DNA from: a virus | Virus record (IMG/VR): IMGVR_UViG_3300050821_007392 | Coordinates: 1 to 38,630 of that record | Reading direction: 5' to 3' (one strand) | DNA: 38,630 nucleotides | Part shown: piece by piece, positions 1 through 5,086 of the stretch | Numbering within the stretch: position 1 is the first letter of the stretch | Layout of the letters: every line of letters starts with the position of its first letter | Position numbers and translations under genes: made by a program | The notes under the pieces: generated by a model | What the model saw: only the letters and a program-made list of their open reading frames with translations | Databases searched by the model: none | Told to the model about the DNA's origin: nothing

Positions 1-98
1 CAACGGTTTATGGTTAAAATAATCGATTACATTATAACTGAATTTAAAATTTACGCTTTAGGTAAAAAATTAACATCCTCAGATTATATGGATATGAC
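1..98. repeat. 98-bp terminal direct repeat, left copy
   Basis: Bases 1-98 are identical to bases 38533-38630. An open reading frame continues in register across the join, so this is best read as the overlap of a circular assembly, as expected for a circularly permuted headful-packaging phage. It is less likely to be a true terminal repeat of the virion DNA. Confidence 0.95.
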
Positions 99-276
99 GT
101 TACGAATTATATCCAATATATCGATTAATTGTTTAGTCCCAGTTATAAGTTGCGGCCCTAAGGGGTATCACGAAGAAGCAATTAAATTATCAATCGATTT
201 AATTTCCGATATGATTTATTCGGGATGGAAGGCGCATCAAGAGGTCGAATCAAGCAAAGAAAATATTAAACACTAA
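1..276 (+). CDS. Hypothetical early protein, C-terminal part of the gene split by the contig ends
   Basis: This is the 3' part of a gene that starts at 38452. Joining 38452-38532 to 1-276 gives one 118-residue frame. Read alone, an internal ATG at 10 could pass for the start, but no ribosome site precedes it, while the ATG at 38452 has a clear one. The sequence is helical, with no family I recognise. It is the second gene of the rightward early operon, directly behind the Cro-like gene. Confidence 0.75.
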   Translation, partial: QRFMVKIIDYIITEFKIYALGKKLTSSDYMDMTLRIISNISINCLVPVISCGPKGYHEEAIKLSIDLISDMIYSGWKAHQEVESSKENIKH

Positions 277-282
277 ATTAAA

Positions 283-313
283 AAGCCCTAAACTAACTCT
301 AAAATTAGGGCTT
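283..313 (-). terminator. Hairpin, terminator-like on the minus strand
   Basis: A perfect 9-bp stem, AAGCCCTAA (283-291) with TTAGGGCTT (305-313), has a 13-nt loop. Read on the minus strand it is followed by a T-run. On the plus strand the T-run is only two bases, so it would be at best a weak terminator behind the junction gene. Confidence 0.5.
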
Positions 314-318
314 ACAAG

Positions 319-350
319 GCATGTTAAACTTATGAAGCATGTTAAGCTTA
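319..350. repeat. Tandem direct repeat GCATGTTAARCTTA
   Basis: GCATGTTAAACTTA (319-332) and GCATGTTAAGCTTA (337-350) differ at one base and begin 18 bp apart, just upstream of the gene at 384. This is suited to paired protein binding on one DNA face, so an operator is possible. No clear promoter was found beside it. Confidence 0.6.
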
Positions 351-383
351 ACCAAGGATAGTATGAAAGTAAAGGAGTAATGT

Positions 384-596
384 ATGTGCATTGATTTATA
401 TCAAAAATCAACGGAATTATTGGAGAAACTAGCGAATTCTATTTATGATCGCGATCCCCAAAATCCTAATCCGTTTTTTTTCAATATGGCTGAAATTCAT
501 ATTGTTGAGAAGTGGTTGAGTGAGGTTTTAAATATTAAGCACACCGACGATGAGTATGATTATATTAAAAAGAACATGTCATATTTGCAAGATTGA
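384..596 (+). CDS. Hypothetical protein, 70 aa
   Basis: Unrecognised small acidic protein of the rightward early operon. AAAGGAG at 371-377 sets the start at ATG 384; another ATG at 380 is out of frame. The body contains an Asn/Pro/Phe turn followed by helical segments. It sits between the junction gene and a structured leader. Confidence 0.65.
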   Translation: MCIDLYQKSTELLEKLANSIYDRDPQNPNPFFFNMAEIHIVEKWLSEVLNIKHTDDEYDYIKKNMSYLQD

Positions 597-733
597 GATA
601 GGTGAGGTTTATAAATGAGAGTAGAATATGAAAAACTGGGCATCCGGCCCTAATCTCTACCTGTTACAAGCAAGTAGAGGACATCCATAACACGCACTTT
701 CCGAGGGTGCACAACTAACAAAGGAATTATACC
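597..733 (+). promoter_or_regulatory. Multi-hairpin leader upstream of the 734 gene
   Basis: This 137-nt gap holds a short leader ORF (615-653) and three hairpins: GGGC/GCCC at about 638-650, CTCTAC/GTAGAG with a 13-nt loop around 655-679, and a stem from GCAC to GTGC at about 694-710 that gives 7 pairs with two G-T wobbles. It ends with ACAACTAACA (711-720), a 10-mer that recurs before the second initiator gene (21460-21469). An attenuator or translational control leader is likely; the mechanism is unknown. Confidence 0.5.
615..653 (+). CDS. Leader peptide candidate, 12 aa (MRVEYEKLGIRP)
   Basis: ATG 615 follows a strong ribosome site, AGGTGAGG, at good spacing. The 12-codon frame ends with TAA inside the first GGGC/GCCC hairpin. 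A ribosome terminating here would disrupt that hairpin, the usual arrangement of a regulatory upstream ORF. Chance occurrence cannot be excluded because the ORF is so short. Confidence 0.4.
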   Translation: MRVEYEKLGIRP

Positions 734-970
734 ATGTCAGATCATAATGACAATACTTATTATGAATGTTCGGATTTTATTCGATATTTATATCAAGAAG
801 GCGTCAGAAAAGGCGCACATATAAACCCCTCTTTCTATTCTGAAATTATAAAATTCGCCAAAAGCCCAGACGGTCGTAATGCATATCAAAAATTTATTTC
901 AATAAATCCTGGAAAATTTGGCATTTCTTCATTTAAAAAAATTACACCTAAAAGGATGACACACCCATGA
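734..970 (+). CDS. Hypothetical protein, 78 aa
   Basis: Unrecognised. AAAGGAAT precedes ATG 734. It looks like a small soluble protein with an aromatic N-terminal half and a basic C-terminal end (KKITPKR). Its stop overlaps the start of the initiator gene by 4 bp (967-970), so the two are probably translationally coupled and may act together in replication. Confidence 0.7.
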   Translation: MSDHNDNTYYECSDFIRYLYQEGVRKGAHINPSFYSEIIKFAKSPDGRNAYQKFISINPGKFGISSFKKITPKRMTHP

Positions 971-1773
971 GTATTGAAAAAAACAATAAAAATACATTGG
1001 TTCATGAGGATGGTGGATTTACCACTGCGCTTAATGAAACGATTCAAAATATAAAACATACCGGCGCTTTAGGTTTATATATTTATTTGGCGTCAATGCC
1101 TCCTGATTGGGATATTTGCAAAAATCAGCTTCAAGACCATTTCGGCTGCGGAAAAGAACACATGAATACATGCTTTAAATATTTGAAAGATATAGGTGCA
1201 ATTGAAGTAATAATGAATCGAAATGAAAAAGGTCAATCCATAGGTTGGAACACCATTTTAAAGAGGAAAATAAATATACAATCTGTACCATATATCCAGA
1301 AACCGGAAAACCCGAATTCTGGACAATTTACCAGAAACCGGAAAACCCAGATTCTGGGTTTCCAAGAATCTGGGAAACCCGCACTAATAAAAGAAACAAC
1401 AAAAACAAAAGAAATAAAGAGAAAAAAAACAAATAAGGAAACCCCTTCTGTTTCTGTTTTTTCTAATTCTGTTTCTATTCGTTTTCACCTCGATTCGATT
1501 ATAAAAAATAGGAGCCTTCAGTTATCTGACGAAGTGATTAAAGAGATTATGTTTTACATTGGTGAAGAGAAGGATTTTGATACCGTTATTAAAAAAATTA
1601 ACATTGCTCTGAAAGCGATAAGAAACGGTAAGTGGAAAACGCCCTATGGATTCAATACCAATCCCAATAGCTCTACTCCACCAACACGTATAAAACCTGA
1701 AACTGTAGAAGAAAGAAACGAGCGCTATAGACTTGAGCGTGAAATGAATATGAGAAAAAGAAATTCACAATAA
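967..1773 (+). CDS. O-like phage replication initiator with winged-helix N-terminus, 268 aa
   Basis: The N-terminal part (about residues 20-90) reads as a winged-helix DNA-binding domain: a helix-rich segment, then a recognition helix near FGCGKEHMNTCFKYLKDIGAI. A low-complexity linker (about 105-165) lies over the DNA iterons and A-rich tract, and a basic helical C-terminal domain follows. This is the layout of the lambda O gene, where the origin lies in the linker-coding DNA. The expected role is to bind the iterons, open the A-rich tract and recruit a helicase or loader. No P or DnaC-like loader was recognised nearby; the helicase at 32137 is a candidate partner. Confidence 0.75.
   Translation: MSIEKNNKNTLVHEDGGFTTALNETIQNIKHTGALGLYIYLASMPPDWDICKNQLQDHFGCGKEHMNTCFKYLKDIGAIEVIMNRNEKGQSIGWNTILKRKINIQSVPYIQKPENPNSGQFTRNRKTQILGFQESGKPALIKETTKTKEIKRKKTNKETPSVSVFSNSVSIRFHLDSIIKNRSLQLSDEVIKEIMFYIGEEKDFDTVIKKINIALKAIRNGKWKTPYGFNTNPNSSTPPTRIKPETVEERNERYRLEREMNMRKRNSQ
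1296..1380. repeat. Iteron cluster inside the initiator gene (candidate origin)
   Basis: Two 27-bp repeats, 1296-1322 and 1331-1357, differ at only two bases and start 35 bp apart. Each is bounded by CCAGAA and TTCTGG. The second runs into a 10-bp inverted repeat, CCCAGATTCT (1346-1355) with AGAATCTGGG (1365-1374), and GGGTTTCC (1356-1363) pairs with GGAAACCC (1373-1380). Repeated binding sites inside an initiator gene are the hallmark of lambdoid origins. Confidence 0.75.
1386..1440. other. A-rich tract next to the iterons (candidate unwinding element)
   Basis: About 55 bp, almost only A with scattered G, C and T on the plus strand, directly follows the iterons. In lambda ori an AT-rich tract with the same strand asymmetry follows the iterons and melts first. 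The role here is inferred from that parallel. Confidence 0.55.
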
Positions 1774-1785
1774 GGAAAATGAATA

Positions 1786-2013
1786 ATGGATAAGGATTAT
1801 CCGCCAAAATCAGGAATACTTCCCCAATACGCGCATTTAAAGGGAATACAAGAAAACATGCCCGTGATACGAAAGTTATTAGGATTACCAGAACATGGAC
1901 GAATACCCACAAGCACCGCTATCGGTAGAGCACTGCAAAAATTTGTTGACGCAGATAGCAAAAATGCTCTGTGTGCGAGCGGAACTGATCAGTACGAAGT
2001 TGTTAAGCCGTGA
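1786..2013 (+). CDS. Hypothetical protein, 75 aa, overlapping the next gene
   Basis: AAGGAAA precedes ATG 1786, which lies 12 bp after the initiator stop. The protein is soluble and unrecognised. Its last 119 bp overlap the 1895 gene in another frame. Both frames look protein-like, so this is either a true long overlap or one of the two is spurious; this one has the better ribosome site. Confidence 0.55.
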   Translation: MDKDYPPKSGILPQYAHLKGIQENMPVIRKLLGLPEHGRIPTSTAIGRALQKFVDADSKNALCASGTDQYEVVKP

Positions 2014-2116
2014 AGACAAAACGGATATGCTAAACGGAGATTTACCGCTAGAATCTCTAGTCTGTCATGTCAAAGTTTGGATTGCTAATGATATGCCGGA
2101 TTATAATAGACAATAA
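1895..2116 (+). CDS. Conserved-type small phage protein, 73 aa
   Basis: The C-terminal half (REDKTDML-NGDLP-LESL-HVKVWI-DMPDY) follows a pattern I associate with small phage early proteins of unknown function: Asp-Lys then an NGD turn, ESL, and HVKVW. No good ribosome site precedes ATG 1895, so expression may depend on translation of the overlapping 1786 frame. Function unknown. Confidence 0.55.
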   Translation: MDEYPQAPLSVEHCKNLLTQIAKMLCVRAELISTKLLSREDKTDMLNGDLPLESLVCHVKVWIANDMPDYNRQ

Positions 2117-2133
2117 ACCGCCAAATTTGCGTT

Positions 2134-2161
2134 TTGAGAAGAGATAAAAGATAGGTAATAG
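2134..2161 (+). promoter_or_regulatory. Possible promoter for the cold-shock gene
   Basis: TTGAGA (2134-2139), 16 bp, then TAATAG (2156-2161). This is a moderate sigma70 match in the 123-bp gap before the cold-shock gene, giving a leader of about 70 nt, a length at which RNA structure could regulate translation. Weak evidence. Confidence 0.3.
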
Positions 2162-2239
2162 GGTAGGATAAAAAAAATTAGATATCCGCACTGTGATTAG
2201 ATTTGGCCTGTAGAATTTGATTTTATATAAGGATTTAAG

Positions 2240-2440
2240 ATGAAAGATGGAATAGTTAAGTGGTTTAGTGATGGAAAAGGTTTCGGCTTTATACAATCTG
2301 AAGGAAAAGATTACTTTGTGCACTTTAAGGAAATAAAGAAGGATGGTTATAAGACGCTAAAGCCTGAGGAGAAAGTCCAGTTTGATCCTGGCGTATCGCC
2401 TAAGGGGAATGTTGCGAGGAATGTACAAACTTGCGTTTAA
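2240..2440 (+). CDS. Cold-shock protein, CspA family, 66 aa
   Basis: A single OB-fold nucleic-acid-binding protein. It begins [15 protein letters not shown], with the RNP1 motif KGFGFI at residues 13-18 and the RNP2 motif YFVHF at 25-29, and is the usual length for the family (65-70). Csp proteins bind single-stranded RNA and melt secondary structure, and can act as antiterminators. TAAGGATTT precedes the ATG. It is the last gene of the rightward early operon and is followed by a strong terminator, so it may help phage transcripts in the cold or act on hairpins (inference). Confidence 0.93.
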   Translation: MKDGIVKWFSDGKGFGFIQSEGKDYFVHFKEIKKDGYKTLKPEEKVQFDPGVSPKGNVARNVQTCV

Positions 2441-2562
2441 TTGCAGGACACAGGATACTGCCATACAATATTGCATGCGGTATTATTGTACGGTATATTC
2501 CGTTTGCTCGCGGGGTTTAGTCCATGCACCTGGCGGGTATTTATGGTCGGATAGTTTGAAAT
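2441..2562. other. Noncoding stretch with a weaker hairpin
   Basis: Between the cold-shock gene and the terminator, TACAATA and TATTGTA (about 2463-2490) can pair, with two further G-C pairs beyond a mismatch. A 61-codon frame here has no ribosome site and starts inside the cold-shock gene. I see no gene; a short 3' RNA is possible. Confidence 0.35.
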
Positions 2563-2602
2563 ACTAGAGGTCGTCGAGTGGCCTCGGTTACCTCTAGTTT
2601 TC
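2563..2602 (+). terminator. Strong convergent terminator
   Basis: The stem ACTAGAGGT (2563-2571) with ACCTCTAGT (2590-2598) continues inward through CGAG (2575-2578) and CTCG (2583-2586) around a TGGC loop, and is followed by TTTT. It sits between the end of the rightward early operon and the end of the leftward operon at 2621, and may work in both directions. Confidence 0.85.
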
Positions 2603-2620
2603 ATTAATTTTACGTTGCGA

Positions 2621-2809
2621 TTACGTGGGTATGCTTACACTATTCACCTTTTCATTTGCTTGGTCGTGGTACATTGATATCCTTCCCATATTAAAAACAC
2701 TCCAAACAAAAGCTTTGATTGATTCTTCGCTCTCAAGATGTTCTTTTGTGTCGATTAATTCTTGCGTAAATTTTGTAATATATTCATGGTCTTCTATTGT
2801 AATTTTCAT
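2621..2809 (-). CDS. Hypothetical acidic protein, 62 aa
   Basis: Last gene of the 3656-2621 leftward operon. Its ATG shares one base with the TAA of the gene before it (TAATG), so it is translationally coupled. Residues 6-40 form an acidic amphipathic helix-rich stretch (EDHEY-ITKFTQELID). No family recognised. Confidence 0.65.
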   Translation of the reverse strand: MKITIEDHEYITKFTQELIDTKEHLESEESIKAFVWSVFNMGRISMYHDQANEKVNSVSIPT

Positions 2810-3015
2810 TATTCGCCGCCTGATTCTAATAAGTCTATGTGTTTAATTACTGCATCACGTGCTTGTTTTTCGGTATCATAATACTCGTCTGATTCAATTA
2901 TTCCATCGTCGTAGGGGTAGCATGCTGCACCGTATATTTTGTAGTCATATCCCTCTTTTTTTACTACTCTACGCTGTATTTTGTATTCGTAGTAGCTGTA
3001 TTTCTCACGCCCCAT
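2809..3015 (-). CDS. Hypothetical protein, 68 aa
   Basis: ATG 3015 (MGREKYSYY) is preferred over an upstream TTG at 3021 because AAGGAG lies 8 bp before it. The sequence is rich in Tyr and charged residues (YEYKIQRRVVKKEGYDYKIYG), reads as a beta-strand-rich fold and then has a C-terminal helix, EKQARDAVIKHIDLL. It resembles small phage proteins of unknown function; no firm family. Confidence 0.65.
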   Translation of the reverse strand: MGREKYSYYEYKIQRRVVKKEGYDYKIYGAACYPYDDGIIESDEYYDTEKQARDAVIKHIDLLESGGE

Positions 3016-3017
3016 AA

Positions 3018-3269
3018 TCAAATCTCCTTCGCTTTATCATAAAAGTGCAAAAATCTTCGGCAAAAGTCCGAGAAACTCTCCATTGCTCCTGAATGCACCC
3101 CGCTAATTTCTATTCGCTCACTTGGGTCATCTCCTTCAATTGACAAATCAAATCCGAATTGTTTGTTTTTTTGTACCCAGATTGTTAAGTCTTCTGCCAT
3201 TAAATCGTACATTGTTATATCCGTTATGTTACTCATATTATCTTCCTTGTTATTTAATACTGTTTGCAT
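3018..3269 (-). CDS. Hypothetical protein, 83 aa
   Basis: GGGGG precedes ATG 3269. A second start, ATG 3236 (MSNITDIT), has AAGGAAG at good spacing, so the mature form may be 72 aa. It is acidic, with a C-terminal aromatic helix FSDFCRRFLHFYDKAKE. Part of the leftward small-gene operon. Unrecognised. Confidence 0.65.
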   Translation of the reverse strand: MQTVLNNKEDNMSNITDITMYDLMAEDLTIWVQKNKQFGFDLSIEGDDPSERIEISGVHSGAMESFSDFCRRFLHFYDKAKEI

Positions 3270-3286
3270 TTTTACCCCCTGATTGA

Positions 3287-3469
3287 TTAATAATACCGTC
3301 TGAACTTTCGAGCAACTACATCATTTACCGCCATTCTTGGGCTGTCGCATTGAGAGCGACCCATGTAGTTATAAATTCCATATTCTTGTTTGTATACATC
3401 AAACCCTGATTGTGTTGTTCCTATTGTTTTGTAGAGTATTTCTTGTAACTTAACGTAATTAATTTGCAT
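3287..3469 (-). CDS. Hypothetical protein, 60 aa
   Basis: The start is taken at ATG 3469 (MQINYVKLQE), just after the stop of the preceding gene. A longer form from 3493 overlaps that gene. Aromatic and Tyr-rich middle, basic C-terminus (VARKFRRYY). No family recognised. Confidence 0.55.
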   Translation of the reverse strand: MQINYVKLQEILYKTIGTTQSGFDVYKQEYGIYNYMGRSQCDSPRMAVNDVVARKFRRYY

Positions 3470-3470
3470 T

Positions 3471-3656
3471 TTACACAATCCATTTAAAGCCATGAGCTAT
3501 TAGACCAAGTAAACCTAGGAATCCGGTAGATACTACACCTAGCAACCACTTTTGGTTTGATTCGATTCTTTCTAATGTTTTTGATAAGTGGCCGGTTGAT
3601 TGCTTTAACAGGGCTATGTCTAGCTGCTCTTTTGTATACTTTTGTTCGGTGCTCAT
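3471..3656 (-). CDS. Tail-anchored small membrane protein, 61 aa (XhlA/holin-like?)
   Basis: An N-terminal charged helix (about residues 5-35, with coiled-coil character: LSKTLERIESNQKWLL) is followed by one hydrophobic segment (about 38-58: GVVSTGFLGLLGLIAHGF) ending KWIV. This resembles XhlA-type or other tail-anchored phage membrane proteins. GAGGAAA precedes the ATG. It is first in an early-type operon next to a repressor-like operator, so a role in superinfection exclusion is as plausible as lysis. It is the best holin candidate outside the lysozyme region, but unproven. Confidence 0.65.
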   Translation of the reverse strand: MSTEQKYTKEQLDIALLKQSTGHLSKTLERIESNQKWLLGVVSTGFLGLLGLIAHGFKWIV

Positions 3657-3686
3657 TTTATTTCCTCATTTGTTGTCGATGTGTGT

Positions 3687-3715
3687 ATATTACCCTTTTA
3701 TAATTCATAGGTCAA
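3687..3715 (-). promoter_or_regulatory. Promoter of the leftward 3656-2621 operon
   Basis: On the minus strand TTGACC (3715-3710), a 17-bp spacer and TAATAT (3692-3687) lie about 30 bp before the first ATG at 3656. The -35 hexamer is one arm of the 3710-3725 operator palindrome, so a bound regulator would block it. Confidence 0.65.
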
Positions 3716-3725
3716 TAGTTTGACC
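3710..3725. promoter_or_regulatory. Operator palindrome GGTCAA-N4-TTGACC
   Basis: GGTCAA (3710-3715), TAGT, TTGACC (3720-3725): perfect 6-bp arms. The same 16-bp arrangement with one arm mismatch recurs at 38190-38205 in the divergent early promoter region. Two matching sites, both overlapping -35 elements, indicate one dimeric regulator controlling three promoters. The Cro-like protein at 38256 is the natural candidate. Confidence 0.65.
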
Positions 3726-3797
3726 CAAATTATTTTATTATTACGAGGAATATGGCTGGCGTTTTGTTTTTCCAGCTCTGCCATCTTTCTCACAAAC

Positions 3798-3820
3798 TTA
3801 CCCACAGATTTTGTGGATAA
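3798..3820. promoter_or_regulatory. Inverted pair of DnaA-box-like sites
   Basis: TTACCCACA (3798-3806), a 5-bp spacer, and TGTGGATAA (3812-3820). The right arm is the exact complement of the consensus DnaA box TTATCCACA; the left arm has one mismatch. It lies directly upstream of the proposed late promoter -35 at 3822, so it could be an activator or repressor site or a real DnaA-binding site. Confidence 0.5.
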
Positions 3821-3821
3821 C

Positions 3822-3850
3822 TTTTCATGATTAATGTTTTGTTGTATATT
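3822..3850 (+). promoter_or_regulatory. Candidate promoter for the packaging operon
   Basis: TTTTCA (3822-3827), 17 bp, TATATT (3845-3850). Good -10, poor -35, with the 3798-3820 palindrome just upstream, which would fit an activated late promoter. It would give a leader of about 70 nt before the 3929 gene. Confidence 0.4.
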
Positions 3851-3928
3851 AACCATGTGTCGGCATCTGATTAACGCACATTCCAGTTGACCGTTTTTCT
3901 TGCTGGCACAACCAAATAAAGGTGAGAT

Positions 3929-4171
3929 ATGATACAAAGATGCCCATGCTGCATAGGTAAAAAAACGATTATTGGACTAGGCGCTATGATTAAAGACTGC
4001 CCTAATTGCAAGGGCGTGGGACATATTAAGGTGGTTTTGGATCATGATAAAGTTAAAATACAGGCCGCTCCATTTGAGGGTAAATTGCCCGTTGAATCAA
4101 TTGAGCGTGCCGTTAATTCTGTTCGGCGCGGAAGACCTAAGAAGGTGAGTAATGAGCGAAAAGAAGCCTAA
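3929..4171 (+). CDS. Zinc-ribbon protein with AT-hook-like tail, 80 aa
   Basis: N-terminal CPCC (residues 5-8) and CPNCKGVGH (24-32) form a DnaJ-type zinc ribbon (CxxCxGxG). The C-terminal part carries RRGRPKK (66-72), which matches an AT-hook minor-groove DNA-binding motif. AAAGGTGA precedes the ATG. The gene overlaps the small terminase by 20 bp. A DNA-binding role in packaging initiation or late gene control is inferred from position. Confidence 0.65.
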   Translation: MIQRCPCCIGKKTIIGLGAMIKDCPNCKGVGHIKVVLDHDKVKIQAAPFEGKLPVESIERAVNSVRRGRPKKVSNERKEA

Positions 4172-4652
4172 GCACCCTGGTGGACGTCCCACCAAATACT
4201 GCCCTGAGGTGGTTGAATTGATATGCGAGCGCGTTGCTACCCATGACTGCGGATTAAGAAAACTCACCGACATGTACGACGACATCCCCGACAAGGTAAC
4301 AATAAACATTTGGCGCAGAAAATACCCAGAGTTTCGTTCCCAATATGCGCAAGCAAAGTGCGAACAGCTCGAATTTTTAACAGAAGACATACTCGAAATA
4401 GCCGATGATTCTACCAATGACTGGATGGAATATTATGACAAAGAGCTTGGATGTATCGCATGGCGTGTAAATGGCGACCACATCCAGCGCACAAAAGTAA
4501 GAATTGATACACGAAAGTGGCTTGCATCGAAGCTTGCTCCAAAGGTCTATGGAGATATGAGAAACCCTGAGTTAAACGGCTCCGATAATCACATGGAAAA
4601 AGTGCGTGAAATGGCGGCAGAAATAAGCAAGACCAACGTAAGTGATATATGA
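4152..4652 (+). CDS. terS: Terminase small subunit, Sf6-like, 166 aa
   Basis: It recognises the packaging start site and delivers DNA to the large subunit. It opens GGRPTKYCPEVVELICERV, then has a helix-turn-helix-like segment (DKVTINIWRRKYPEFRSQY, about 45-65) and the family-typical FLTEDILEIADDSTNDW, followed by a C-terminal helical oligomerisation part. The length fits the family. In P22-type phages the pac site lies within this gene, so headful packaging probably starts here. Confidence 0.88.
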   Translation: MSEKKPKHPGGRPTKYCPEVVELICERVATHDCGLRKLTDMYDDIPDKVTINIWRRKYPEFRSQYAQAKCEQLEFLTEDILEIADDSTNDWMEYYDKELGCIAWRVNGDHIQRTKVRIDTRKWLASKLAPKVYGDMRNPELNGSDNHMEKVREMAAEISKTNVSDI

Positions 4653-4843
4653 TTGACCCGCTATTGGCTTCGAGAATAAAACTGTTATGCGAAATCCCCC
4701 TTGAGGCTGGTGAAGAAATAACAGAAATGGCGAATTGGAATAATAAAGCCATATTGATGATTACATCTAATTTTAGAACATTATATGTTGCTCCCACCGG
4801 AAAAGGTTTTGTATGCAAGGAAGTGATTTATGACCCCTCGTGA
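4649..4843 (+). CDS. Hypothetical protein, 64 aa
   Basis: Its ATG overlaps the terS stop (ATGA) and its end overlaps the next gene by 14 bp, so it is coupled on both sides. It is a small, possibly beta-rich protein (AILMITSNFRTLYVAP). Lying between the two terminase genes it could modulate packaging. Unrecognised. Confidence 0.65.
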   Translation: MIDPLLASRIKLLCEIPLEAGEEITEMANWNNKAILMITSNFRTLYVAPTGKGFVCKEVIYDPS

Positions 4844-5084
4844 ACAAGCCCAATTTAAGTTATATCTAGTTACCCGCATTAAAGAAGATGACTACGGTTA
4901 TGACGATTACATTGGATTTGTCGTTAGCGCAGAAAATGAAGAACAGGCAATTACTTTAACTACCACAGAATATGGTTATCGCCACTCAGGGTGGCCCGTT
5001 GCTGAGCGGTTGAAGGCTAAATTGATAGGATATTCATTGCTCGATGAAATTGGAATTGTATTTGATTCTTTTAATGCCGGGTGA
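4830..5084 (+). CDS. Hypothetical protein, 84 aa
   Basis: AAGGAAG precedes ATG 4830. Acidic N-terminal half (IKEDDYGYDDYIGFVVSAENEEQAI), a pattern seen in small phage proteins with one alpha/beta domain; the stretch FVVSAENEEQA suggests an exposed strand followed by a helix. It ends where terL begins. Function unknown. Confidence 0.7.
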   Translation: MTPREQAQFKLYLVTRIKEDDYGYDDYIGFVVSAENEEQAITLTTTEYGYRHSGWPVAERLKAKLIGYSLLDEIGIVFDSFNAG

Positions 5085-5086
5085 TT

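Noticed and set aside
1245-1436. 63-codon frame inside the initiator gene
   Set aside because: Lies over the iterons and A-rich tract in another frame; product is low-complexity (Asn/Lys) and there is no ribosome site.
2203-2231. TTGGCC-N17-TATAAG as cold-shock gene promoter
   Set aside because: Good hexamers, but the transcript would begin after the ribosome site, at about the start codon.
2382-2567. 61-codon plus-strand frame after the cold-shock gene
   Set aside because: Begins inside the cold-shock gene, has no ribosome site, ends in the terminator; composition unlike protein.
3698-3937. 79-codon minus-strand frame (FGCASKKNGQLECALIRC...) between terS-side genes and the leftward operon
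   Set aside because: It starts with TTG inside the opposite gene, has no ribosome site and would cover both the operator, the DnaA-like palindrome and two promoters. Its sequence does look somewhat protein-like (a 52-aa form from an internal ATG is possible), so it is the rejection I am least sure of.
4411-4818. 135-codon minus-strand frame opposite terS
   Set aside because: Shadow of the terS frame; no start signal; no minus-strand operon here.
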